DNA of 64,000 bases, from contig NZ_JJMN01000008.1 of the NCBI RefSeq assembly GCF_000696385.1, positions 1 to 64,000 of the forward strand, read 5' to 3'. Positions 31,490-40,049 of the stretch are shown one piece after another. This DNA comes from Vibrio metoecus. GTDB taxonomy: Bacteria; Pseudomonadota; Gammaproteobacteria; Enterobacterales; Vibrionaceae. Position 1 is the stretch's first letter. Every line of letters begins with the position of its first letter. The position numbers and the translations under genes were made by a program. Below the pieces are notes generated by a model. That model made no database searches. It saw only the letters and a list, made by a program, of their open reading frames with translations, and had not been told where the DNA came from.

Positions 31490-32426
31490 CGAGTCCCATA
31501 TCTTCTACTCGCTTGGCAATCAGCTTGCCGCACTCTTCTTTTACAATACTGCGCAGCCACTCCTGAGCGGGTGAATGCTCACAACGCGGATGCCAAATCA
31601 TCGAATAGTCAAACGGTGTAAAAGAAAATGGTAGAGGTTTCACCACTAGGTTGTACCGCTCGGCAACCAAATAAGCTAAGTCAGCCGGAACCGTGATGAT
31701 GAGCGGCATAGTGTCAATAATGGCCAACGCTGCTTCCAGATGATAAGCCCTGAGAACCATTCGACGTGCAGGTAATCCCTCCAACGCCTGTTCAAGCAGT
31801 GCTTTCACACCATCACTGATCGCAATCATCGAGTGTGGATAATCGAGATAATCCTGCAGTGTCATTGACGATTGAGCTAGTGGATGACGTTCCGATAATA
31901 AACACAGCACTCCAACACGCCCCAATACCTCACTTTGCAATGGTTCCACCGAGCGAATTGGGCGACAAATCGCTAAATCCGCCCCATCATAAGTCAACTG
32001 ATCAACAAGTCGCTCATGTTGCAGCGGCAATAATTCAAATGCGACATTTGGTGCTTCCTGATAAATACGCGGCAAAGCAAAAGGCAGAATGGTCTGCATC
32101 GCATAATCGGTCGTCGCTATCGTAAAGGTTTGATCACAAGACTTAGGGTTGAACTCGGCTGGTGACAATAATTGACGCAGCGTTTCTAGAGGCTCGCCAA
32201 GTTCACGATTTAATGCCAACGCTTTTTCTGTCGGGATGAGATGCTGACCATGGCGTGTAAATAAAGGATCATCAATCAGATGCCGCAAGCGGCCAAGAAT
32301 CCGACTCATGGCTGATTGACTTAAATTCAATCTCTCTGCTGCCTTACTAACACTGCACTCTTCAACGAGCACACGCAGAGCGACCAGAAGATTAAGATCG
32401 CGCCGATAGATATCTTCTAATTCCAC
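31470..32426 (-). CDS. LysR-type transcriptional regulator
   Basis: A 318-residue LTTR. It has an N-terminal winged helix (RRDLNLLVALRVLVEECSVS then KAAERLNLSQSAMSRILGRL) and a C-terminal periplasmic-binding-like effector domain. The N terminus resembles the LeuO/NodD/YidZ subgroup. No divergent partner gene exists, so its target cannot be inferred from context. Confidence 0.9.
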   Translation of the reverse strand: MELEDIYRRDLNLLVALRVLVEECSVSKAAERLNLSQSAMSRILGRLRHLIDDPLFTRHGQHLIPTEKALALNRELGEPLETLRQLLSPAEFNPKSCDQTFTIATTDYAMQTILPFALPRIYQEAPNVAFELLPLQHERLVDQLTYDGADLAICRPIRSVEPLQSEVLGRVGVLCLLSERHPLAQSSMTLQDYLDYPHSMIAISDGVKALLEQALEGLPARRMVLRAYHLEAALAIIDTMPLIITVPADLAYLVAERYNLVVKPLPFSFTPFDYSMIWHPRCEHSPAQEWLRSIVKEECGKLIAKRVEDMGLDNTRPI

Positions 32427-32474
32427 ACCCTATTCCGAGGTTGATAGCTGATAAACCAGAGTGTAACCAATAGA

Positions 32475-32503
32475 TAAAAAAATCCCGCCTTTCAGCGGGG
32501 AAG
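32475..32503 (-). terminator. Terminator of the 62-residue membrane protein gene
   Basis: On the minus strand, CCCCGCTGAAAGGCGGG folds into a compact hairpin followed by ATTTTTTTA. It lies downstream of the small leftward gene at 32561-32749 and upstream of the LysR gene. Confidence 0.75.
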
Positions 32504-32560
32504 CCCAAGAAAAAGTGGGGATAGTGTCGGAATGTAATTGAGCGTAGTCAGTGACGTTGG

Positions 32561-32749
32561 TTAACGATGTGGTTGCTCGGTAGTATCTTGCTCACTGCGC
32601 ATTTCCAGCCAAATACCGAAAATCGAAGCTGCAGTTCCTACCACTGGCATTAATTGAGCTTGTGTAGTTTCTCCCAAGCCCAAGGCACACAAGGAAATAA
32701 AACACAAAACCGCGTAGATGGTCAGTCTATCGAGTGTGGTTAACATCAT
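32561..32749 (-). CDS. Small membrane protein of unknown function
   Basis: A 62-residue ORF (MMLTTLDRLTIYAVLCFISL then CALGLGE...) with two predicted hydrophobic segments and a charged C terminus (EMRSEQDTTEQPHR). AGGAAAT precedes the start. It has its own terminator at 32475-32503, which supports a real gene. I do not recognise the family. Confidence 0.6.
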   Translation of the reverse strand: MMLTTLDRLTIYAVLCFISLCALGLGETTQAQLMPVVGTAASIFGIWLEMRSEQDTTEQPHR

Positions 32750-32882
32750 TTCCTCACTTAACTTGTTACTAACTTGTTAAAGAATTTATAACAAAATGAT
32801 CCTTTTGCCAAGTGATTATTGAATAATTTTTCTTCACCAGTAATATCTACGCCTCAAATAGTGACGCCAATAAGGTTCGACC

Positions 32883-33131
32883 ATGAGTTTTAATCCAGAC
32901 ATCGCGACCCACACTTTAGAAGCGCAAGGATTACGCTGCCCAGAGCCAGTGATGATGGTCAGGAAGACAATTCGTACGATGCAGGAAGGTGACGTGCTAT
33001 TGGTTACAGCGGATGACCCTTCCACCACGCGTGACATTCCCAGCTTCTGCCGCTTTATGGATCACCAGTTGCTTGACGCAAAAACCGATGCATTACCCTA
33101 TCAATACCTGATCAAAAAAGGTCTGGCGTAA
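32883..33131 (+). CDS. tusA: Sulfurtransferase TusA
   Basis: TusA accepts persulfide sulfur from IscS and passes it to the TusBCD relay for 2-thiolation of tRNA wobble uridine (mnm5s2U), the branch shared with MnmE/MnmG in this window. The 82-residue protein has the catalytic Cys19 in LRCPEPVM and the typical [16 protein letters not shown] terminator follows. Confidence 0.95.
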   Translation: MSFNPDIATHTLEAQGLRCPEPVMMVRKTIRTMQEGDVLLVTADDPSTTRDIPSFCRFMDHQLLDAKTDALPYQYLIKKGLA

Positions 33132-33135
33132 AAAC

Positions 33136-33165
33136 AAAAAAGACTGCCAAGGCAGTCTTTTTTCA
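33136..33165 (+). terminator. Terminator after tusA
   Basis: AAAAAAGACTGCC / GGCAGTCTTTTTT with loop AA, a strong potentially bidirectional hairpin with T tracts on both strands. Confidence 0.88.
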
Positions 33166-33212
33166 TTGGAAAGCATCAATGCTGTTCACTGGGAAGCGGC
33201 ATTCATTGCGGA

Positions 33213-33473
33213 TCACATCATTTCATCGCGCTGATGTAACTGACGTTGCAGTTCAGAGATCTGTTTTCTCATCGTCCGAACTTCATCATGCAGTGGGATA
33301 ATATGTGCTACGCGAATCCAAGATTCGACCGCTAATGCCGTCATCACAATCGCGCCCACCACCATCGGCATCCATAAATCGGTTAACGCCATACCGAGCA
33401 AAGTTAACACCAAGCCAAAACTGAATAAGTAACTCTGGCTTTTTGGTGTCATCCCCATATAACGAGTCAGCAT
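33213..33473 (-). CDS. Small two-helix membrane protein with C-terminal coiled coil
   Basis: An 86-residue ORF with two hydrophobic helices (SYLFSFGLVLTLLGMALTDL and MVVGAIVMTALAVE) then a heptad-like tail (DEVRTMRKQISELQRQLHQR). Unknown function. It is downstream of the Mn exporter gene on the same strand (105-nt gap) and may be co-transcribed. No family name can be given with confidence. Confidence 0.65.
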   Translation of the reverse strand: MLTRYMGMTPKSQSYLFSFGLVLTLLGMALTDLWMPMVVGAIVMTALAVESWIRVAHIIPLHDEVRTMRKQISELQRQLHQRDEMM

Positions 33474-33578
33474 AATGGTGTCCTCTTACTCTTGATACCT
33501 GTTCATACCCTAGCATGATAATCCGCACTAGGATGGGTGGTAAGTCACGCTGCACAGCCTAAATCAAGTGCTCACCGC

Positions 33579-34133
33579 TCAGTAAAATGCTGTCGCCAGA
33601 GCCATCGCCAAAAATAAACCGGCGGTCACTTTACGGATCAACCCCAGCGGCATTTTGTCAGCCGAGAGTTTACCAATCAGCACCACAGGAACGTTCGCGA
33701 GCAACATACCTAAGGTCGTACCAAGAATCACCCAGTTCAAAGCATCCGCATACTGCGCCCCTAAAATTGAGGTGGCAATTTGAGTCTTATCGCCAATTTC
33801 AGCCATAAAAAAGGCAATAAAACTCGCAACAAAAGGACCTCGTGATGAAATGGATTCTTCCTCATCCAATTTATCCGGAATTAGAACCCAACCCGCCATT
33901 GCAAAGAAACTGACCACCAGCACCCATTTTAAAATGTCGGGAGAAAGATAATCCGCCACCACCACACCAAGCCAAGCCGCCAGCGCATGATTGGCAATCG
34001 TCGCGAGAAAAATCGCGGCAATAATCGGAATGGGTTTACGGTAACGGCTGGCGAGTAATAGTGATAACAGTTGGGTTTTATCCCCAATCTCTGCCAAAGC
34101 CACCGTAGTAATTGAAATCGCTAAAACGCTCAT
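33579..34133 (-). CDS. mneA: Manganese exporter, Gdt1/UPF0016 family (MneA-like)
   Basis: A 184-residue, six-helix membrane protein with two copies of the UPF0016/Gdt1 signature, ALAEIGDKTQLLSLLLASRY and FMAEIGDKTQIATSILGAQY, the ExGDKT motifs that bind the transported cation. V. cholerae MneA of this family is known to export Mn2+. The start ATG 34133 follows AAAGAG; a longer ORF to 34181 would intrude on the riboswitch. A yybP-ykoY riboswitch precedes it, fitting Mn-induced expression. Confidence 0.92.
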   Translation of the reverse strand: MSVLAISITTVALAEIGDKTQLLSLLLASRYRKPIPIIAAIFLATIANHALAAWLGVVVADYLSPDILKWVLVVSFFAMAGWVLIPDKLDEEESISSRGPFVASFIAFFMAEIGDKTQIATSILGAQYADALNWVILGTTLGMLLANVPVVLIGKLSADKMPLGLIRKVTAGLFLAMALATAFY

Positions 34134-34194
34134 GACATGCTCTTTGGGACAGGGATTTATTATCGAACCGTAGACAAACAATCACGCCCTATCC

Positions 34195-34338
34195 CAGTTC
34201 GTGTTGTTTGTCTAAGGTCTTGCTAAACCTGAAGGCTCAGGTCTCACACACCATGGTAATTGAGTACCAAATATGTTGATGTGTGAATCGCCAAGTTGAC
34301 AACTTAACGACCAGCTACTCCCCAAAGACGGAGCGAAT
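34195..34338 (-). ncRNA. yybP-ykoY manganese riboswitch
   Basis: The minus-strand leader has the hallmark TTTGGGGAGTAGC (GGGGAGTAGC at 34323-34314), a variable arm, then GTGTGAGACC (34249-34240), CTTCAGG and GCAAGACC, matching the two conserved loops of yybP-ykoY that bind Mn2+. It is placed directly upstream of the Gdt1/MneA-type exporter gene, the expected target. In this class Mn2+ binding generally turns on the exporter gene. Exact ends are estimates. Confidence 0.88.
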
Positions 34339-34549
34339 TCTAGCCACCGAAATCAACAATCGCAACCCTCACTTGCCTACTTTTCCCTGATTCAGAGAGA
34401 AATTGGCATAAAAGTCGGGAAAAATGAGCGCAAAAGAAATTATTGTCGATTAATTCAGCAAGATTTCCGCTACTTTGTCAGGGAATATCTGGGTATACTT
34501 CAGTGTTATTTTTTATCAATTCAGACAGAAGAATCGCGCGAACCTGACT
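34339..34549. other. Intergenic region upstream of glyQ
   Basis: About 210 nt separating the divergent Mn exporter leader and glyQ. It must contain both promoters. I find no strong consensus promoter and no T-box or other leader structure for the glycyl-tRNA synthetase operon. Confidence 0.4.
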
Positions 34550-35467
34550 ATGCAAAAATACGACATCAAAACCTTTCAGGGTATGATCCTCGCGCTGCAG
34601 GATTATTGGGCCCAACAAGGCTGTACTATTGTGCAACCTCTCGACATGGAAGTGGGTGCAGGTACTTCTCACCCGATGACTTGCTTACGAGCATTAGGCC
34701 CTGAACCTATCGCAACCGCGTACGTTCAACCCTCACGCCGCCCTACTGACGGCCGCTACGGTGAAAACCCAAACCGTCTGCAGCACTACTACCAGTTCCA
34801 GGTGATCATCAAACCGTCACCAGACAACATCCAAGAGCTGTACCTAGGTTCACTGCGCGTACTGGGCGTTGACCCGTGTGTGCATGACATCCGCTTTGTG
34901 GAAGACAACTGGGAAAACCCAACCTTAGGTGCTTGGGGTCTTGGCTGGGAAGTGTGGCTAAACGGCATGGAAGTGACTCAGTTTACTTACTTCCAGCAAG
35001 TTGGTGGTCTTGAGTGTAAGCCTGTGACCGGCGAAATCACTTACGGTATTGAGCGTCTGGCCATGTACATTCAGGGCGTGGATTCGGTTTACGATCTGGT
35101 CTGGACCGATGGCCCTCTGGGCAAAGTCACTTACGGTGACATCTTCCACCAAAACGAAGTTGAGCAGTCCACTTACAACTTTGAACACGCGGATGTGGAT
35201 TTCCTCTTCACTTACTTCGACCAGTGCGAAAAAGAGTGTAAATACCTGCTAGAGCTTGAAAAGCCACTGCCTCTGCCAGCCTACGAGCGTATTTTGAAAG
35301 CGGCACACGCCTTCAACCTGCTCGATGCTCGCAAAGCAATCTCAGTGACTGAGCGTCAGCGCTACATTCTGCGCATTCGCAACCTAACCAAATCGGTCGC
35401 CGAAGCTTATTACGCATCCCGTGAAGCTCTGGGCTTCCCTATGTGTAAGAAGTCAGAACAGAAGTAA
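34550..35467 (+). CDS. glyQ: Glycyl-tRNA synthetase alpha subunit
   Basis: Catalytic alpha subunit of the alpha2beta2 bacterial glycyl-tRNA synthetase. It starts [20 protein letters not shown] (ATG 34550), as in homologues; an upstream in-frame start at 34475 lacks family support. The 305-residue protein contains the aaRS II motifs, including [20 protein letters not shown] and [20 protein letters not shown]. glyS follows after 14 nt. Confidence 0.97.
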   Translation: MQKYDIKTFQGMILALQDYWAQQGCTIVQPLDMEVGAGTSHPMTCLRALGPEPIATAYVQPSRRPTDGRYGENPNRLQHYYQFQVIIKPSPDNIQELYLGSLRVLGVDPCVHDIRFVEDNWENPTLGAWGLGWEVWLNGMEVTQFTYFQQVGGLECKPVTGEITYGIERLAMYIQGVDSVYDLVWTDGPLGKVTYGDIFHQNEVEQSTYNFEHADVDFLFTYFDQCEKECKYLLELEKPLPLPAYERILKAAHAFNLLDARKAISVTERQRYILRIRNLTKSVAEAYYASREALGFPMCKKSEQK

Positions 35468-35481
35468 GGGGAAGACGTCAC

Positions 35482-37548
35482 ATGGCAAAAGAATTTTTAA
35501 TTGAGCTAGGCACAGAAGAGCTGCCACCAAAGCAACTGCGCACGCTGGCTGAAGCCTTTGCGGCAAATTTTGCGGCAGAACTGGCCGCAGCAGACATCGC
35601 ACATGAAGGCGTAACTTGGTTTGCCACTCCACGTCGTTTGGCACTGAAAGTGGCCAATTTGGCAGAAAGCCAACCGGATCGCGTTGTTGAAAAACGTGGC
35701 CCAGCCGTCAACGTTGCGTTTGATGCCGATGGCAAACCAACCAAAGCCGCTGAAGGCTGGGCGCGTGGCAATGGCATCACGGTGGAACAAGCAGAACGTC
35801 TGGTGACTGACAAAGGCGAATGGCTGCTGTTCAAAGAACAAGTGCAAGGCCAACAAACGGCTTCTGTTGTCGTGGAAATGGCAGCAAAAGCGCTGGCAAA
35901 CCTGCCGATTGCCAAACCGATGCGTTGGGGCGATAAAGAAACCCAATTTATCCGTCCAGTGAAAACTCTGACCATTCTGTTTGGTAGCGAACTGATCCAA
36001 GGCGAAATTTTGGGTGTAGCTTCTGCACGCACCATCCGTGGTCACCGCTTTATGGGTGAAGCGGAATTCACCATCGAATCGGCTGAGCAGTACCCTGCGA
36101 TCCTTGAAGAGCGCGGCAAAGTCATTGCTGACTACGCGACTCGTAAAGCGATGATCATCGAAGGCTCACAACAAGCGGCTCAGCAGCTCGGCGGTATCGC
36201 GGATCTGGAAGATGCGCTGGTAGAAGAAGTGACCTCGCTGGTGGAATGGCCAGTGGTGATGACGGCGAAATTTGAAGAAAAATTCCTCAAAGTTCCGGCA
36301 GAAGCTTTGGTGTACACCATGAAAGGTGACCAAAAATACTTCCCAGTCTATGACGCGAGCAAAAAACTGCTGCCTAACTTCATCTTCGTTTCGAACATCG
36401 AATCGAAAGAGCCTCGCCACATTGTGGAAGGTAACGAGAAGGTGGTCCGTCCACGTCTGGCTGATGCAGAGTTCTTCTTTAATACTGACCGTAAGCGCCC
36501 ACTGGTGGATCGCCTATCTCTGCTGGAAAACGCGATTTTCCAACAGCAACTCGGCACGATTAAAGACAAAACCGACCGCATTACTGAACTGGCTGGCTAC
36601 ATCGCAGAGCAGATCGGTGCTGACGTAGATAAATCCAAACGCGCAGGCCTACTGGCAAAATGTGACCTAATGACCTCGATGGTGTTTGAATTTACCGACA
36701 CCCAAGGCGTGATGGGTATGCATTATGCGCGTCACGATGGCGAAGCAGAAGAAGTTGCTGTTGCGCTGAACGAGCAGTACATGCCACGTTTTGCGGGTGA
36801 TGAACTGCCAAGCCGTGGTGTTTCTGCTGCGGTCGCAATGGCTGACAAACTCGATACTATCGTAGGCATCTTTGGTATTGGTCAGGCGCCGAAAGGCAGT
36901 GACCCATTTGCTCTGCGTCGTGCTTCACTGGGTGTACTGCGTATTCTGGTTGAGTACGGCTACCAGTTGGATCTGGTGGATTTGATCGCCAAAGCCAAAT
37001 CACTGTTTGGTGATCGACTGACGAATGTTAACGTTGAGCAGGAAGTGATCGAGTTTATGCTTGGCCGTTTCCCAACTTGGTACCAAGATGCCGGCTTTAG
37101 CATCGACATCATCCAAGCGGTACTGGCACGTAACCCAACCAAACCCGCTGACTTTGATCAGCGTGTGAAAGCCGTATCGCACTTCCGCGCTCTTGAAGAA
37201 GCCGAAGCACTGGCAGCTGCCAACAAGCGTGTAGGCAACATTCTAGCTAAGTACGATGGCGAATTGGGTGAAGAAATCGATCTGGCTCTGCTGCAAGAAG
37301 ATGCGGAAAAAGCCTTAGCCGAAGCCGTCGAAATCATGGCAGAAGCGTTAGAACCTGCGTTTGTAACCGGCAACTACCAAGAAGCCCTGAGCAAACTGGC
37401 TGGCCTGCGCGCGCCTGTCGATGCCTTCTTCGACAACGTGATGGTGATGGCTGACGATGAAGCACTGAAGAAGAACCGTCTAACGCTGCTCAACAAGCTG
37501 CGTAACCTGTTCCTACAAATTGCCGATATTTCGCTGCTGCAAAAATAA
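35482..37548 (+). CDS. glyS: Glycyl-tRNA synthetase beta subunit
   Basis: The tRNA-binding beta subunit, 688 residues, with an N-terminal [20 protein letters not shown], the central HD-type domain region ([19 protein letters not shown]) and a C-terminal anticodon-binding (DALR) domain near [15 protein letters not shown]. It forms the heterotetramer with GlyQ. The ribosome site AAGGGG lies just upstream. A terminator follows. Confidence 0.97.
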   Translation: MAKEFLIELGTEELPPKQLRTLAEAFAANFAAELAAADIAHEGVTWFATPRRLALKVANLAESQPDRVVEKRGPAVNVAFDADGKPTKAAEGWARGNGITVEQAERLVTDKGEWLLFKEQVQGQQTASVVVEMAAKALANLPIAKPMRWGDKETQFIRPVKTLTILFGSELIQGEILGVASARTIRGHRFMGEAEFTIESAEQYPAILEERGKVIADYATRKAMIIEGSQQAAQQLGGIADLEDALVEEVTSLVEWPVVMTAKFEEKFLKVPAEALVYTMKGDQKYFPVYDASKKLLPNFIFVSNIESKEPRHIVEGNEKVVRPRLADAEFFFNTDRKRPLVDRLSLLENAIFQQQLGTIKDKTDRITELAGYIAEQIGADVDKSKRAGLLAKCDLMTSMVFEFTDTQGVMGMHYARHDGEAEEVAVALNEQYMPRFAGDELPSRGVSAAVAMADKLDTIVGIFGIGQAPKGSDPFALRRASLGVLRILVEYGYQLDLVDLIAKAKSLFGDRLTNVNVEQEVIEFMLGRFPTWYQDAGFSIDIIQAVLARNPTKPADFDQRVKAVSHFRALEEAEALAAANKRVGNILAKYDGELGEEIDLALLQEDAEKALAEAVEIMAEALEPAFVTGNYQEALSKLAGLRAPVDAFFDNVMVMADDEALKKNRLTLLNKLRNLFLQIADISLLQK

Positions 37549-37579
37549 TCTGCAGCACGATAATTTCGTCAACAAACTT

Positions 37580-37608
37580 TAAGCCCAGCTCTTTTGAGTT
37601 GGGCTTTG
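37580..37608 (+). terminator. Terminator after glyS
   Basis: AAGCCCAGCTC / GAGTTGGGCTT imperfect stem with TTTT loop and trailing TGTTTTAG. Confidence 0.8.
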
Positions 37609-37620
37609 TTTTAGCTCGCG

Positions 37621-37747
37621 CTCCCCAAACGACTTGGAGTTGCAAGGTAGGCGGCAAGTGAGTTCATCCCCATGAGCATAGATAAACTATGTGATTGGGG
37701 TGAACGAACGCAGCCAACACCGCTGCAGCTTCAAGTAGGAAGGGGAC
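37621..37747. repeat. ERIC element, copy 2
   Basis: About 127 bp closely similar to the copy at 17141-17268: shared blocks include CTTGGAGTTGCA, GTAGGCGGCAAGTGAGT, CCCCATGAGCATAGATA, CTATGTGATTGGGGTGAACG and TGCAGCTTCAAGTAGGAAGG. The terminal TATACCC inverted repeat is degenerate here, reading CTCCCC and GGGGAC. It lies between the glyS terminator and avtA, in the same orientation as copy 1. Confidence 0.92.
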
Positions 37748-37865
37748 ACAAAAATATTGCTTTGCCTCGCAAATACATTGCGGTATGTTCAAGAACTATT
37801 CTAAACGGCGGAGATTCCACCGGTATATCGTTTCGCAAACACAGCAATCATTAGGTAGTCGAGCA

Positions 37866-39122
37866 ATGCAGTATTCCTCTTTTGGCGAAAAGTTTAATCG
37901 CTACTCCGGTATTACCCAGTTAATGGATGATTTAAACGATGGTCTGCGCACACCAGGCGCGATCATGCTTGGTGGCGGTAATCCTGCTGCCATCCCTGCC
38001 ATGCTCGATTATTTCCACAACACCAGCGCCGAAATGCTGGCCGATGGTTCACTGCTCAATGCCATGACCAATTACGATGGTCCACAGGGCAAAGATGTGT
38101 TTGTAAAATCGCTCGCCACACTGCTGCGTGAGACGTATGGCTGGAATATCAGCGAAAAAAACATCACTTTAACCAACGGCAGCCAGAGTGGCTTTTTCTA
38201 CCTGTTTAACTTGTTTGCCGGTAAACAGCCCGATGGTTCACACAAAAAAATCCTCCTGCCCCTCGCGCCAGAATACATTGGCTACGGCGATGCAGGCATT
38301 GATGACGATATTTTTGTCTCCTACCGTCCGGAGATTGAGCTGCTCGATCAAGGACTGTTCAAATACCATGTGGACTTTTCTGAGCTGAAAGTCGATGAGT
38401 CGGTCGCCGCGATCTGTGTGTCTCGCCCCACCAACCCAACCGGTAATGTGTTAACCGAAGAGGAAATCCACAAACTCGACCAATTAGCACGTGATAACGG
38501 CGTGCCTTTAATTATCGACAATGCTTACGGCGTGCCGTTCCCAAACATCATTTTTGAAGACGTTGAACCGTTTTGGAACGACAACACCATCTTGTGCATG
38601 AGCCTGTCCAAACTGGGTCTGCCCGGTCTGCGCTGCGGCATTGTGATCGCCAATGAAGCGGTGACTCAAGCGCTGACCAACATGAATGGCATCATTAGCT
38701 TAGCACCCGGCAGTATGGGGCCTGCGTTGGTGCAACGCATGATAGAAAAAGGCGATCTGCTGAGACTTAGCGAGCAGGTGATCAAACCGTTTTATCGCCA
38801 AAAAGCGCAACATGCGGTAGAGCTGCTGCAAAGTGCGATTACTGACCCGCGTTTTCGCATCCATAAACCAGAAGGGGCGATCTTCCTCTGGCTGTGGTTT
38901 GATGAACTGCCGATCACCACGATGGAGCTTTACCAACGCTTGAAAGCGCGTGGGGTGTTGATTGTACCGGGCGAATATTTCTTTATCGGCCAGCCGCAAG
39001 AATGGCCACACGCTCATGAATGCTTGCGTATGAACTATGTGCAGAACGAGCAAGCGATGGAACAAGGCATTGCCATCATCGCCGAAGAAGTGCAAAAAGC
39101 GTATCAACAAGCCAACGTCTAA
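37866..39122 (+). CDS. avtA: Valine-pyruvate aminotransferase
   Basis: AvtA (transaminase C) exchanges amino groups between alanine or valine and pyruvate or 2-ketoisovalerate. The 418-residue, fold-type I PLP enzyme starts at ATG 37866 (MQYSSFGEKFNRYSGITQLM). It shows the conserved SRPTNPTGNVLTEEE and the PLP-lysine segment CMSLSKLGLPGLRCG. An ORF extending to 37785 would reach toward the ERIC repeat and is unlikely. It complements the nearby Ilv pathway. Confidence 0.95.
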   Translation: MQYSSFGEKFNRYSGITQLMDDLNDGLRTPGAIMLGGGNPAAIPAMLDYFHNTSAEMLADGSLLNAMTNYDGPQGKDVFVKSLATLLRETYGWNISEKNITLTNGSQSGFFYLFNLFAGKQPDGSHKKILLPLAPEYIGYGDAGIDDDIFVSYRPEIELLDQGLFKYHVDFSELKVDESVAAICVSRPTNPTGNVLTEEEIHKLDQLARDNGVPLIIDNAYGVPFPNIIFEDVEPFWNDNTILCMSLSKLGLPGLRCGIVIANEAVTQALTNMNGIISLAPGSMGPALVQRMIEKGDLLRLSEQVIKPFYRQKAQHAVELLQSAITDPRFRIHKPEGAIFLWLWFDELPITTMELYQRLKARGVLIVPGEYFFIGQPQEWPHAHECLRMNYVQNEQAMEQGIAIIAEEVQKAYQQANV

Positions 39123-39142
39123 ACACCCAAACTAAGCAATGC

Positions 39143-39176
39143 AAAAAGCCCGCGAAATTCGCGGGCTTCGTTTTAT
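39143..39176 (+). terminator. Terminator after avtA
   Basis: AAGCCCGCGAA / TTCGCGGGCTT nearly perfect stem followed by CGTTTTATC. Confidence 0.82.
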
Positions 39177-39209
39177 CTAGCGTTCAGTGCGTTAAAACGC
39201 TGCGCAGAG

Positions 39210-39647
39210 TTATTTGTTTTCCAGTAGGTGCTTGCCGTTAATCGCAATTTTGCGTGGCTGCATCGCTTCTGGAATTTCGCGCTCTAAATCAATGTGCAGC
39301 AGACCATGTTCCATAGTCGCACCAGTCACTTTCACGTAATCAGCTAATTGGAATTTACGTTCAAAATCGCGCTCGGCAATGCCCTGATAGATGTAGTTTT
39401 TGCTCTCTTCAGGTTTACGCTCACCGCGCACAATCAAAGTATTCTCTTGTTGAGTAATATCGATCTCTTCATCGCCAAAACCCGCTACCGCCATGGTAAT
39501 GCGATATTGGTTGTCTTCTTTTTGCTCGATATTGTATGGAGGGTATCCGCCTTGGGCGTTTTTCGCCGCGCTGCTTTCCATCATGTTCAGTAGACGGTCA
39601 AAGCCAATCGCGTTGCGGTACAGTGGAGTAAAATCTACAGTTCTCAT
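39210..39647 (-). CDS. ibpA: Small heat-shock protein IbpA/Hsp20
   Basis: A 145-residue alpha-crystallin-domain chaperone that binds unfolding proteins and hands them to DnaK/ClpB. The N terminus MRTVDFTPLYRNAIGFDRLL matches IbpA. The alpha-crystallin domain runs from about residue 38 to 125, and the C-terminal IXI-type anchor may be RKIAING. It has a sigma-32-like promoter and a ROSE-like 5' UTR (separate entries). Confidence 0.95.
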   Translation of the reverse strand: MRTVDFTPLYRNAIGFDRLLNMMESSAAKNAQGGYPPYNIEQKEDNQYRITMAVAGFGDEEIDITQQENTLIVRGERKPEESKNYIYQGIAERDFERKFQLADYVKVTGATMEHGLLHIDLEREIPEAMQPRKIAINGKHLLENK

Positions 39648-39800
39648 ATTCCTATCCTCTTTGATTAAGCAATAGTCTTAACAATGACTTGTTAAGTCGC
39701 CCGATCCATTCTTATGACCTGAATCGGCGTGATTTCAGTTAGGTAACACACTCCTCAGTTGAGCAAGGGTGTTAGTCTCATTCAGAGGTCCTAGTGGCAT
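39648..39800 (-). ncRNA. ROSE-like RNA thermometer in the ibpA 5' UTR
   Basis: The 5' UTR is about 160 nt long. Its last hairpin is CTATTGCTT / AGAGGATAG around loop AATCAA (39652-39675). The ribosome site AGGA (39658-39655) pairs with UUGCU leaving one G unpaired, which is the diagnostic ROSE geometry known from E. coli ibpA. Heat would melt the weak stem and free the site 7 nt before ATG. The upstream part contains further stems. Exact 5' end unknown. Confidence 0.8.
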
Positions 39801-39813
39801 CCTCTTCACTTCT

Positions 39814-39843
39814 AGATATAAGGTCACTCAAAACCATTTCAAG
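39814..39843 (-). promoter_or_regulatory. Sigma-32 (RpoH) promoter of ibpA
   Basis: On the minus strand CTTGAAA (39843-39837) is a perfect sigma-32 -35. Fourteen nt later CTTATATCT (39822-39814) fits the CCCCATNT-type -10 reasonably. Spacing and position upstream of a heat-shock gene support it. Confidence 0.8.
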
Positions 39844-39869
39844 TTTTTGCCCCCAAAATTTTTTGAAAA

Positions 39870-39892
39870 AAAACCCGACACTGAGTCGGGCT
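39870..39892 (-). terminator. Hairpin after the 38-residue basic protein gene
   Basis: CCCGAC / GTCGGG with loop ACTGA. On the minus strand it is followed by a T-rich tract, 28 nt after the stop of the small leftward gene, and lies just upstream of the ibpA promoter. Confidence 0.7.
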
Positions 39893-39919
39893 AATTTGGA
39901 TAATGCACTTTATCCTAAC

Positions 39920-40036
39920 TTAACGGCCTTTGCTTTTGCGTGGCTTAATTACTGAGCTATCTTGCGCTTTTTCTTGCTTCAGCTTGCGCTTCTCTTTAAG
40001 GCTGAGTTGTGGTTTTTTCATCTCTTGTTTACTCAT
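39920..40036 (-). CDS. Very small basic protein (38 residues), unknown
   Basis: MSKQEMKKPQLSLKEKRKLK followed by QEKAQDSSVIKPRKSKGR: highly Lys/Arg-rich, with a helical repetitive middle. AGGAG lies 8 nt before ATG 40036 and a hairpin terminator follows the stop, so a translated gene is likely. It could bind RNA or ribosomes by composition alone, but I know no function. It is 13 nt downstream of the Gre-like gene and probably forms an operon with it. Confidence 0.7.
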   Translation of the reverse strand: MSKQEMKKPQLSLKEKRKLKQEKAQDSSVIKPRKSKGR

Positions 40037-40049
40037 GACAAACTCCTAA

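Noticed and set aside
34339..34549. T-box leader for glyQS
   Set aside because: No T-box sequence or terminator/antiterminator pair was seen; T-boxes are also rare in gamma-proteobacteria.
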